A stretch of DNA of 64,000 nucleotides from Rutstroemia sp. NJR-2017a BVV2 (taxonomy: Eukaryota > Ascomycota > Leotiomycetes > Helotiales > Rutstroemiaceae), in the NCBI GenBank assembly GCA_002946415.1, contig NJPS01000033.1:744001-808000 (forward strand). Reading direction: 5' to 3'. The notes beneath the pieces are model-generated. The model made no database searches. It had not been told where the DNA came from and saw nothing but the letters and a program-made list of their open reading frames with translations. The position numbers were made by a program, and so were the translations under genes. Shown here one piece after another: positions 33,569-44,375 of the stretch (its first letter is position 1; every line of letters starts with the position of its first letter).

Positions 33569-34751
33569 TCACTCACCCCCACTTTTCCCCTCCCCCTCCC
33601 CCTCCGGCACATAACTCATCTCCCCCAACACCCCCTCCGGCCTACTCGTCATCGCCTCCTGCATCCCCACCACCGGCTGCGTTGCAACCGCGGGCCCCGT
33701 CACCGGCGGCGGCGCCGCCTTCGCCGTCGCCGCATGCAACCTCTGATCCAACGCCTTCAGCGCCAAGGCCCTGCGTCTCTCCGCCTCAGCCCTCGCTCCC
33801 CCCGGTGTACTTCTCTGCTGATGCGAATGCAAAAAGGCGTCACCTCTGCTTGCCGAAACATCTGCAGCGGAGAACGGCGTGCAGAGTTTAAGCGCGACGA
33901 GGAGATTGAAGATTGATGTAGAGAGGGATGCGATAGACGGTTTGAGCGGGGAGGGGAAGAATTCCGCAAAGGCGAAAGACTCGGAGGCGTCGCCGCGGAG
34001 GGAGGGGCCTTGGTTGGTGTCGAGGTCCGGGAAGGCGGATTTATAGAAGCGAAGGTAGGTGTAGGAGGTGAGGAAGGCGGAGAGCGAGAGCGAGAGGGAG
34101 GCGAGGGTTAGGAGGGGAGTGAATGTGAGGAGGAGGATGAGGAGGGTGTGTAGGAGGGGGAAGCGTGGGACGCGGAGGGAGAGGAGCCCTTTGAAGAGGG
34201 TTACGGTGTGGGTGGGGACGAGCTGGGAGAAGGCGATGAGGAAGGAGATTTGCAGGGGGATGGTGCCGTTGATGGAGATGAGACTGTTGTGCGAAAGGGG
34301 TGGTTAGCAGGCGCAAGTTTGTTATATGAGAAGAGCGGGGAGGGGGTTTAGAAAGACAGAAAAGCATAACATACGTCCAGCGCATATTACCCATCAGCGC
34401 AAACAAACCCACGAGTAACCCAAAAGTGAGCACATTCGGAATCAAAGCGACGACAATAACAAACTTCGCAAACTCGGCTGACGTCCACGCCCGCTCGAGA
34501 TAGCGCCCTCCATAGAATAAGGTCACGGCCGAGATGCCCAGCGTAAACACATTATTTTCCACCAGCGTCGCCGTCAGGAACGTCCATGGGTATATGAAGG
34601 AGAGCTGCGGGACCAGCGACAGGTACGGCACTACGATATCGGATTCTTTCGTCCATTGGCGGTAGCGGATGGCGGCGCTCAGGATGGATTGCGAGAGGAG
34701 GGCGATTAGCAGGATCCGCGTTACGGGGGGGATGTTTAATCTGGGCGGCAT
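33569..34751 (-). CDS. TMEM115 / rhomboid-like Golgi membrane protein
   Basis: 363-aa multi-pass protein of the TMEM115 (DUF1751) family, with yeast YOL107W as presumed relative; these are catalytically dead rhomboid-fold proteins of the Golgi, implicated in retrograde traffic. Exons are 34375-34751 and 33569-34283; the 91-bp intron (GTATGT...CAG) joins MGNMRWT to LISINGTIPL. Family signatures: SFIYPWTFLTATLVENN, TLFYGGRYLERAW and SAEFAKFVIVVALIPN. About six hydrophobic segments are visible (near residues 11-27, 50-65, 68-84, 97-117, then two after the splice around 135-150 and 165-190). The C-terminal 110 residues are cytosolic, Ala/Pro/Arg-rich with PEGEGEGKSGGE at the end. No Ser-His rhomboid dyad seen, as expected for the pseudoprotease class. 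The first in-frame ATG is used. Confidence 0.88.
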
Positions 34752-35596
34752 GGTCGTGTGTATGTATGGGAGAGGACAGCAGAATCCGAAGTAGAAGCAG
34801 AAGCAGTCTAAAGCTCCTTCTTGTTCGTGGTTAGCCGTGGGCAGAATATACCAGACAGCTTCAATCAATCACTCGCACCGTTCGTGGTCTTCGTCTTCGT
34901 CTTCGTTGCAAGCTTTCCCAGCGCAGCGCAGGCCAGCCCGAATGAGGTGTCAACAAATTTAGTGAAAGGGTTCGTTGAAGGGTTCCAGATCTGCGGGTGC
35001 ACGGGCCATGGGCATGCGTCAGAATTTCTTTCGGCCTTGTGGGAAAAGGGTTTGACACCTCTATTTCAAGGCGCGTGCGGAAAGGTGCGCGCACCTGCGC
35101 GCATCGATTCACGAGCCACGTGAGACTTTGATTGAGATTATCGGAAAGGGAAGGCTAATCTAATCAGGGATGGATGAATGGGTAAGCTACGAGCTAAAAT
35201 TGGGCCAGAAGCAGAACCTTGGCTTGCTTGGATGGACATGCTCGGGGCAGCATTTCCGAATGGGTGGGAGAAGGGCGATTGGTAGGATTGCGATTGCACT
35301 TGGAGGTGTGTGATGTGATGGGATGGGGACAGTGATTGATTTCGGAGTTTGTGCCGGGGATCGAGTGACATGCAAGCAGGTGGTTGGCTGGGTGCACTGG
35401 ATAGAGTATGGTGCAGTAGTTAGGTAGACACAGTAAGAGATCCAGATGTGAGTAATAAACGTCCGCAGCTGGAGTACTTGTCCTGTATGCATAGCACACG
35501 TCTAGCATGTACAGTACATAGTGGCTATGGGAGTGTTTCCGTCCAATAGCTGAATTAAGTCGTTCTGATCCTTCTCCTTATTCTTATTCGGATGCC

Positions 35597-35639
35597 CATC
35601 TTCATCTTCATCTTCATCTTCGTCTTCGTCTTCGTCATC
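35597..35639. repeat. ATCTTC / GTCTTC hexamer array
   Basis: About seven TTC-phased hexamers. On the minus strand this reads GAAGAT/GAAGAC and would encode an Asp-Glu run if translated, but the frame there is not a credible gene. Confidence 0.85.
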
Positions 35640-37543
35640 TGTACCATGCGTGCCCCAAGCGTCGACGGTGAGATCGCAACACCCAGAAGCCAAGGGGGAC
35701 ACATTCAAGGCGTCGAGGCTCCGTTTCCGTTGCACCCTTTTCCGAAAAGCATCCCTGCTTCTGCTAAGTTAAACAAGGTCGTGCGTGGGCGAATAAAAGG
35801 ATCCTTTAACCTAGGATGAACGTTGCGTTGCTTTGCTGATCAACCAGACCTGCACCGGAAAGAAAAAAATAACTGTTGTCGTACCCCATGATGGTGTCGG
35901 AGCTAAAACTACGCCACTCGAATGATTGGAGGTGCAAGTGCTGTGCAATGTGCCTTACTTGGCCTTACTTGGCCTGACAAGGTAGCATTTGGTCGAGAAG
36001 CTGTGTTCGTAGGGTGGACTAAAAATAATAAATAGTTCTACAAGTACAAGCACGGGAGTGGTATGCGCACTGAGTAGAGGGTAGAGGTGCGCAGGACAGA
36101 ATAATTTCCAATTTCCAATTTCCCATCCCCCATCTCCCATTTCCCATGTCCCATTCCCTATTTCTCACCCGCTATACCTTCGGTCTCCTTGTATCAACAA
36201 CCTTCCACCTCCAGATTTCAGCCAATAGTGGAAGGCTGATGTGCAGATGGGCTAGAAGAGGAGAGATCGTTTCGCTCCGTAATTATAATGCTCGTAATAT
36301 TAGGAACCAGGAATCATGTCACAACAAGGAAAGAAAGGCGGATGGCGAGAAGGGAAAGGCTTGATAAAAAGCTGGAGTCGGAAAGTCAATCAAGTGCCAA
36401 GGAAGCTATTTTCGCACTATGCCATGTTCTTCTACCGTTACACATGATGAGATTATACCCGGTCGGGGTTGGTTTGCAAAGAGAAAGGAAGACCAGCGAT
36501 TCTACGAAGTATTCTTCATGCGACATGACCCTTCACTACGGAACGCAGGCGGACGAGCGATGTTTGTTTCTTGTCCCACCATGTCACATTTTGAGTCGTC
36601 TTGGCTGGGCTTATCCTTTTTTCCTGCCTTTTCTAGCTCGGCGTCCCCCTTCGATATTCACACCAAAGGTCATTAAAAAGTCTCCTCCCAAGAATTGTGG
36701 GTCCGAGACTTTTGAAACCTCCACTAATCCTTGTAAGAAGCAGAAGCAGTCGGTACTACCTCCCAGTGCTTGTACATAGTCTATTTTACCCGGCGTCCGT
36801 TTCTACCTGGTGCTGTGCACAGCGCAGTGCAACAGACAACAAAGTGATGAATCTTTCGGAATTGCTTCGTTTCTTTGCTTGGTGATTGTTGACCGTTGAC
36901 TTGTGACCTTGATAATTGTTATGTATGTGTGAGCTAAGTTAACCTTATGCGCTCTGCCTCTGCAGTACTTGCCTTTCCACCCGAGGTCAGCGTTGAGACC
37001 CCTTCCACCCCTTCCCCTACGTGCACGACTACCACCTCTTCTGCTTTCCCAGGGCTCGATCTGATCTGATCTTTGAAGCAATATCTTTCCGTCACAAAGC
37101 TGCATCAATCTGATCTGCAATTCCAGCCTATCAACAAACAAGAAAGCGTGAAATTCGCTCTCGACGCTGGCTAGTCCGGATGCGGACAAACTCACACATT
37201 TTAAGGATGCCGCCATACCTGCATAGGTAATAGCAGTCTCCTCAAATTGATCAACTCACCCCACCTCCCAAGATCCCCTTACCGTGTCCAATCGTCCCAA
37301 GTCCCCTGGTTATATAATATCGTAATATGTATGGGGCGTGGTAGTTATCTGGTAGGGAAAAGACAGCATTTGGGTGGTCCAGGAGTCGAGGAGCCCAGGT
37401 TTGGTGGCAGCCGCGCTCCACTTCCACCAAGCCCGTCCCGCACTATCTACTTTGGTCGGTGGTCGAAAATTGCAAGAGACCCTGGTCCTGCGAGTGTACT
37501 TGTAGTTGAGTGTGAGTGTCTACCAAGTACGCTCTGTGGAGCT

Positions 37544-37592
37544 GCAGTCTGCGGTCTGCGGTCTGCGCTCTGCGCTCTGCGCTCTACGGTCT
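37544..37592. repeat. heptamer tandem array (GCGGTCT / GCGCTCT)
   Basis: Seven contiguous 7-bp units: GCAGTCT, GCGGTCT twice, GCGCTCT three times, ACGGTCT. Confidence 0.9.
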
Positions 37593-38063
37593 TCGATTTG
37601 TTTAACGAACAAGACTTTCTTCCATTCCTCATCTCGAACCCAAACCCAGTACACACCTTAAACATACAACATACACCTACAACAACATACACATACAACA
37701 ACCCTTCAAACAACACAACGCAATCACATCACAACAGACGACGGCAATCATCGCAATTCCGCCACGAAATAAAGCCCCATCAGAGCACCTCACTACACAC
37801 CCTAATACCCTACTTACATCCAGAACCCATCCATAAATAATACATACGCACGCTTAACGTACGCATACAACCTCACACACACTTCAATCCATTCATTCAT
37901 TTGCTACGACTACGACTACGATTACGACTACAACTACCACCGGAAACGACGAATTAGAGATCTCAACCCAGCATCCTGAAAGTCTCCATCTCTCCCTCAA
38001 CCTCTCCATCTATCCACACATCCGCCATCCAATTCGAACTTTGCGGCCTTGCTTCACGCAGCG

Positions 38064-40458
38064 ATGACGAAGGAATCTTTAAGTTCCGACAGGGTGAACT
38101 TTCTGGTCTGGCAGTACGTGTTACCTCGTGATTCATCCTTTCATCCATTCATTTGGCTCTATTCTTCTTCTTGGGTCCAGTTCAGGTCAGGTACGGGAAG
38201 TTTGGAGGATTACATTCGCTAACGGCAATTCCTGCATTTAAAGGTACCTCTTAGAATCAGGTATGTACACAGAAATCACGAGAAGACGAGAACTTCTCTG
38301 AGAGCCTCATTACCATTCCGAGGATCTCAGCAGCCAGTTCATCTCTTCATCCATCCATTCATTCACAGCGGGAATGTTGGGGGACTAATTCAAATTTCTT
38401 CCATTGCAGATTACCGGGAAGCCGCTGTTCATCTTCAAAAAGAGTGGAACATGGAAAATCCACAACAACTGCCATTCGCGCCCCATGTCACAAATCATGC
38501 ACTAGTCTCGGTTTTGAACAAAGGACTTCTTTATGATGCGTGCGAAAGAAACTCAAGGGTAATTCTCTCTCCTTTACTCTCCCTGCAACTAAATCGAATT
38601 GATTGTTTCTACTCGATACAAACACCCAACTCACGTGTTTCTTTCAGGTCAATCTTAACTTTAATGAACAGGTGTCCAGTCAGGTGACTGGAACGGGAGT
38701 TTTTGGTCCCTTGCTCACCACAGCCGCTTCGGCGCACCAAGACATTCACAATCACAATCATACTCACCACACCCATGCTCACGCTCACACTTACAACCAA
38801 AATCAAAACCAAAGTCACGAGGATCCCGAAATTATCCGAAAACACCAGCTCGAAGAAGAATCGAACCATCAGATCCAGAATGGTCCACCGGGGAAGAAGC
38901 CTCGGCTTAGCAATGGATATGAGCATGGTAATGGTAATGGAATGGGAGGCGCAGACCGTACTAATGGAAACCATCTTTACGAAGCAACTCCAGTACCCAT
39001 GGAAATTGATGGGGATCAGGATGCAGATGGACACGCTTATCCATCACCCGAGCAACTACCCTCACCACTCGTCATCACCAACGGACCAGAGCGAGGAACT
39101 CAAATCGAGAAAGTGATGGAGCTTGGTACGGAGACTACGTATCTGGATTTATTGGACGATAATCCATCTACAAAATCAACAATTTTGTTGCATTGCGAAT
39201 GGAATCCAAAAAACCCATCCATTTTGGCTGCTGCGGGTGCAGATGCATTAGCTCGGATGTGGAACCTCGCGCATACCGTAACCGGTGACGGAACTAATGG
39301 ATCCCATCCTCAATCCTCAGGCATCATTTCAACCCATCCAGCATGCACCAGTTTGCTCGAGCCAAATTCACCCTCATCCACCTTGGTTAATTCCATGTCA
39401 TGGGCTTCCGATGGATCTGCTATTCTTGTGGCTAGTGAGGAGCTCAACGGAAGTGCTAAGATTGATGCGTGGACGGTTGATGGACGAAGAATTTATACCT
39501 CTGCGGGAATGGAAGCTCCAATCATTTGCCTGAAGTGGAATTTCGTGAACACATTGTTCTTGTCCATATCACCATTGATGAATCACGAGACGGAGACCAA
39601 AGGGACCTTAATCATTGTCACTTCAATGACCGGCCCTCGAACGTCCCAATTGTTGCTACCACAGCATAACCTTGCCGATCAGGAACTTGATGCAGTATGG
39701 ACGAGTGATGAGGATTTTATCGTTTGTGGAGGGGATGTGCTCATGTCGTACCATTTTGCTGATGGGGTCATCACTCCTTCGAGGAAGTTTGAGACACGTG
39801 AAGATCATGCGCTATCAAAGATCACATTTGATCCGGCTTCGAAACTACTTGCTACCGCCAGTGAGAACGGTGTTATTGACGTAAGTATTACCAATTTTTC
39901 CTGATCGGTTGATAACATTGTTGACGTTCATATAGATCTGGGACCAACAAGGTCATTGTCGATCATTCAACGCTCACACTGGGCTCATCACCTCTCTGAT
40001 ATGGCAACCGTTACCAAGTTCTATCACTTTAAGTGAGGATAGCGAAAGGTTGTTAGCCTCTTCAAGCGAGGACGGCGCTATCAGCATCTGGAACGCCCGC
40101 TCCTCGGACAATAAGCAAAAATGTTCAATGACGATCGGACCTTCCAGCGTGTTGGCACTCTCTTTCACTCCGGATGGCGCATTTATTGCTGGTGCGACAA
40201 GTGATCGGGTTCTCATATGGAAGGTTGAAGACACGCATATTCCTCGAGCAAGCTGGACAAGACCAATTGGAAATGGATGGCAAACGCCTCAATCAAATGA
40301 CTCGGTCGCGGAAGAAGATGAACACAAGTTGAGTTGGGATGCTAACGGCCAGAGACTGGCCTATGGTTGCAATAGTGTGGTATGTACCTTCTTGTTCTTG
40401 AGGTAGATGAATGGCGGCTAATAATCTATAGTTGGCAGTAATTAACTTCAGTCGTTGA
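38064..40458 (+). CDS. LisH-WD40 corepressor subunit (TBL1/SIF2-like)
   Basis: 639-aa protein with an N-terminal LisH dimerisation motif (residues about 8-40: DRVNFLVWQYLLESDYREAA) and a C-terminal WD40 propeller (from about 170), the layout of yeast Sif2 and metazoan TBL1, which sit in HDAC-containing corepressor complexes (Set3C / NCoR). Six exons: 38064-38113, 38244-38260, 38410-38558, 38648-39880, 39936-40379, 40432-40458. Exon 2 is only 17 nt and completes the LisH; skipping it breaks the frame. The last exon encodes LAVINFSR before the stop. WD signatures include LHCEWNPKNPSILAAAGADALARMW (split here: LHCEWNPKNP, ALARMW) and SSSEDGAISIWN. Between LisH and propeller lies a His/Asn-rich tract (102-128). 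No upstream ATG in the near leader. Complex membership is inferred from the family. Confidence 0.9.
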
Positions 40459-41051
40459 AAGATGCGAAGCACATGGGTTGAGTTTTGAAGAAGAAGAAAG
40501 CATCATCTGTGCTGCTGCTATGCACTGCCCTGGATCAGAAGCAACAGCCTTTATGTGCAGCACGATAAACGGGTTTGGAGTCCGGGCATTCATTCTTGGT
40601 TGCTTGCACCGAACCTCGAGATAGAGCTGGACATCATATATATCGCTACGGCACGGCATGTCGCGATGTGATGACTTGGCTGGTACAACAGTAAGCATGT
40701 TCGTTGGTTGGTTAGATCCAAAGATGCCGGAATCTATGATACGGAGTAATTTGTTTGGAGTTTGGAAAAAGATATAAACTTTTATTCATTTGGACGAATC
40801 GAATGGGCAGAAACGGGTGCAAGACGGTTTTGGTGGGAGAGGGGAAAAGAGGGAGACGCATGATTGCATGAGCATGAGCTTGGAATGAATATTGTATGAT
40901 ATGGATGGGTAGAGAAATACCAAGTTTCGGCTGGCAAAAAAGGAGTTAATTGGAGTTTTGTGTTGAGTTTTTTGATTTCTATCTGGCTTGGTCTTGGGTG
41001 ATGGATAGGTTGTTGGGGGCTATGGGATGGGTGGGTGATGGGATGGGTGTT

Positions 41052-41080
41052 GGTTTGGGTTTGGGTTTGGGTTTGGGTTT
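41052..41080. repeat. GGTTTG hexamer array
   Basis: Four to five copies of GGTTTG in tandem, then a G run. It resembles but is not the TTAGGG telomere unit. Confidence 0.85.
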
Positions 41081-42720
41081 TGGGGGGGGATGGTGATTTT
41101 GGTTTGGGTTGGTTTGATGGGTGGGTAGAGGAGAAGGAGAAGGAAGAGGGGACAAAGAGGGTTCGTTCGTTTGTTGTATTAATGATTAGTAGGATATATT
41201 TATATGTAAATGAAATGAAAACTAATTCATATGTAAACGATGAATATCTCTCCGGGTGGCAAGGGGGTGGTTAATAGTTGAAGTTCTCTCTACGCAACTA
41301 TAGAACATGGTGTTGGAGTCTGCATCTTCTCGGTCTTGATCTTGATCTTTTTTGGTACGTAGAGGGGGTGAGGGGGACTTGGGAAGAGGAGGAGAGGGAA
41401 GGGAAGGGGAAGTAGGTAGGTGAGAAGGATATGGGATATCGGAACCTGGACGGGTGGGTGCGGGGATAGGGGGGTATAATATGATATATAGCAATGCGTG
41501 AGAGATGGAAGGGTTGGGTGGGAGAAGGGGGGATGGGGGAATGAAATGGATATGGATGAGATGAGATGATTGCCAGTTGTGATTAGTGTTTGTAATGAGA
41601 AGCATACAGTTAGTTGTTGTGTACGGCATGATTGGGTGGTTTTGCTTGGCGGGTAGAGTAGAGCAGGGTAGAGCAGTACATGATGAGTCGAGTCGATGGG
41701 GTTATATAGTTATGTATATATGATCAACCGCAGAGGCTCCGTATAATGATGACAGAAGCAGAAGATCAGACTGACGTTCTGGAAGCGGAGAAGATGAAGT
41801 GATAGATAGTTAGTGTGGTATGTTTGGTAAGATATAACCTATATACCACTGTTTGTTTGTTTGTTTTGTTCGTCCCCTAGAGGATGGATGTCCAAGATAT
41901 AGAGAGCTAGCTGATTGACGATAGAAGAGATGTTATCCAACAAAGCTACGAACAAAGATCTGACAGTGAAAGCTTTTACTTAAGGTTATGCTTGATACGG
42001 CGCAGTACTTTACCTACTTGTACTTACTTGCTTATTCTCACTTACCTTGCCTTGCTTCCATGTACATTCAGGTACCATACCATCCCCTCCCCATAAAGAA
42101 CACCCACACAATCCATCCACCATACTCCAGAATCCATCCATCGACCCTCTCACCCAAACCAAAACCCATCCACCAATCCATCTCCTCGCCACTCGGCCCG
42201 TATCCAGCCCGCACACCTTTCTCCCTCTACCCCCTTTCCCCCGGTAATGTTCCAAGCCGAATCCCCGACCTCCCCGTACGGAGTAGGAAGACACAATCCA
42301 ACACCAGCCGGTCGGTCGTCCAGCTTCCGAAACCTGGATGCAGGGGGGGTGTCGTTCCGATGAGGTAGTGGAGAAGGGTACGGAGGAGGAGGAGGGCGCA
42401 TACATTATCGATCGGGATTCACACGCATGGCTGCGCTGCGGTTGGGCCACGATTTTGGGTTCTTGGCTGTGCGGTGCGGTGTGTGTAGTGTTACGGGAGG
42501 TGTTTTGCAGAATGCGGATGCGATGATGTAGAAAAGGGATGAATGGATGGCTTTGATTCCGCTTTTCGGGGTTAAACACTCAAGCAAGATGAATATGTAT
42601 GTGTGTAACACAATCCGATGCAGTCAGCCCATCCGGCGTAATCTCATCAAAATATAAACTTCCAGGCGGCGCGTTCACCCGTAAGTTTAAGTATGTAAGT
42701 AAGAGATAGAGTCAGCGCTA

Positions 42721-42747
42721 TTTTGCTTTGCTTTGCTTTGCTTTGCT
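42721..42747. repeat. CTTTG pentamer array
   Basis: Five tandem CTTTG/TTTGC units. Confidence 0.9.
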
Positions 42748-42991
42748 ACGGTAAGGTACGGATGGATGAGAGGATGGGGAGGGGGGTGTTGGGGGAGGTG
42801 ATATGATGGTGATGGTGATGGGATGGGATGGGAGTCGGAGCGAGGTATACATGCATGCATGCACGCAGGGTGGGATTGCGTACCTATGCTACTAATCACG
42901 TAAATGGGAGGGAGGGTTGGGGTGGTGGTGTGCAAGTAAGATTCTGATGGGTAAATGGATGGTTGTGTGGGTGGTGGCATGATGGGGGTGA

Positions 42992-43026
42992 GGGTGTGGG
43001 TGTGGGTGTGGGTGTGGGTGTGGGTG
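42992..43026. repeat. GTGTGG hexamer array
   Basis: About six GGTGTG units; G-rich with evenly spaced GGG runs, so capable in principle of a G-quadruplex on the plus strand. Confidence 0.85.
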
Positions 43027-43539
43027 AAGTTTGAAAAGTGTGATGTGATGGGATGGGATGGGATGTGTTGAGGTGGCAGGCCGATCGCAATTGACATTTT
43101 GTGGAGGAAGAGGGGGAGGGAGGGATTGAACTGTGCCGCGGGTGGCGCGCACGAATTGGGAAGGCCGTTGTAAGGAAGTGTGTGTTGCGGTGCTGCGATA
43201 TTTCGGTTGTGATGGAGGGATGGATGGATGGACTCATGGACTCATGGACTCGGTCAGGGAGGGTAACCTTCAGGCTTACGGATGGGGAAAGTCAGTCAGG
43301 GCTGAAACAATTGTTGGTTGGCTTGGCGGCCATGGTGCCCTTAGCAAAGGAAGGAAGCGCGGAAGGATGGGAAGTGGCCGGGCATGAAGATTCAGTCACG
43401 TGAGTCTGGAGTAAGAATGTCATCTTTCCCATCGCGAGATCTGCTTATCTTAGAACTGTCTCTCGTTCCTCCTAAAAATAAAACTGCGTGAACACTTCCA
43501 TGAAGTTGTCTGGAAGACTCAATCTGACACGTGCTCATC

Positions 43540-43582
43540 TTACCTCACCTCACCTCACCTTACCTCGCCTCGCCTCGCCTCG
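43540..43582. repeat. two-phase pentamer array CCTCA then CCTCG
   Basis: Tandem ACCTC units change through CCTTA to GCCTC units, with the 5-bp period kept throughout. Confidence 0.85.
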
Positions 43583-44311
43583 TTGGCAGCCGTTCAACCT
43601 GAGGCTTAAATAGCTTATCCACAAACTCACCAACTCCCCAACTCACCTAACCCAGCAAACCCATTCTCCCCCCACTTCTGTCTCACATGTTTTACGCACC
43701 GGCACCGGCTCGCCCAACCACTCGATCCGATATTTCCGATCTGTGACACAAATCTTCCATCAAAAATTGCTTTGTGCACGCGCACGAAAGAACGGAAGAA
43801 GCGTGGAACGCATCCAGCACGATGGGAAAGGTCAAACTTGGTGGTTGTTTGACCTTTGGTTTGAAGCAGTGGGCTGCGAGTCCTGGGTCATGAATACTTG
43901 TTGCTTTGGTCGATGGCTTACTTTGCATGACATGTTGTCTTGGCTTACTCGAAGGGCAAGGGACATTTAAAATTAAGTTTTGGGGTGAGCCACAGTGTCG
44001 GCGTGGCAAATGTGGCTGGTGGATGTGATGAGAGGAACACCTACTCACTGAATAGAGAAGTGATCGATCAGGCGAATGACACTTATCATTTTCTTTTTCC
44101 TTTTAAACCCAACAGAAGGAGGGGAAGCGATAAGGCAATGACATTCGGGAGAATGCAAATATCGTTATGATAGATTTTGGGTTTTCATTACGAGCGAATC
44201 AGCATTGAAATGCGGGGAGAAGGAGAAGGAGGTTGAATGAGGCGTGATGGGGAGGGATTCCTGATTGATGCGGATGGGCAATTTGGATGTGCAGCCATTT
44301 GCATGACACAG

Positions 44312-44375
44312 CAACACAGCATAGCATAGCACAGCACGGCATGGCAGAGCATGGCATGGCATGGCATAGCATAGC
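44312..44375. repeat. variable pentamer array (CATAG / CACAG / CATGG)
   Basis: About twelve contiguous 5-bp units of the form CA(T/C)(A/G)G or GCAGA, with mosaic order: CATAG, CATAG, CACAG, CACGG, CATGG, CAGAG, CATGG (three times), CATAG (twice). Confidence 0.85.

Larger units (their letters stand above)
34752..38063. other. gene-free interval, about 3.3 kb
   Basis: Lies between the divergent TMEM115-like and LisH-WD40 genes. The open frames (longest 197 codons) lack domain signals. Simple sequence: AATTTCC-type units (36103-36160), the ATCTTC/GTCTTC and heptamer arrays listed separately, and a CTACGA array at 37905-37935. From about 37640 to 38063 the plus strand is A/C-rich with no ATG after about 37850, consistent with the leader of the WD40 gene. 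Confidence 0.5.

Noticed and set aside
36288..36779. 163-codon ATG ORF between TMEM115-like and WD40 genes
   Set aside because: No domain, no splice pattern, residue order looks random; chance ORF in about 50% GC DNA.
41052..41080. Telomere-like repeat (GGTTTG) as an interstitial telomere
   Set aside because: The unit is not TTAGGG and the tract is under 30 bp; it is an ordinary microsatellite.
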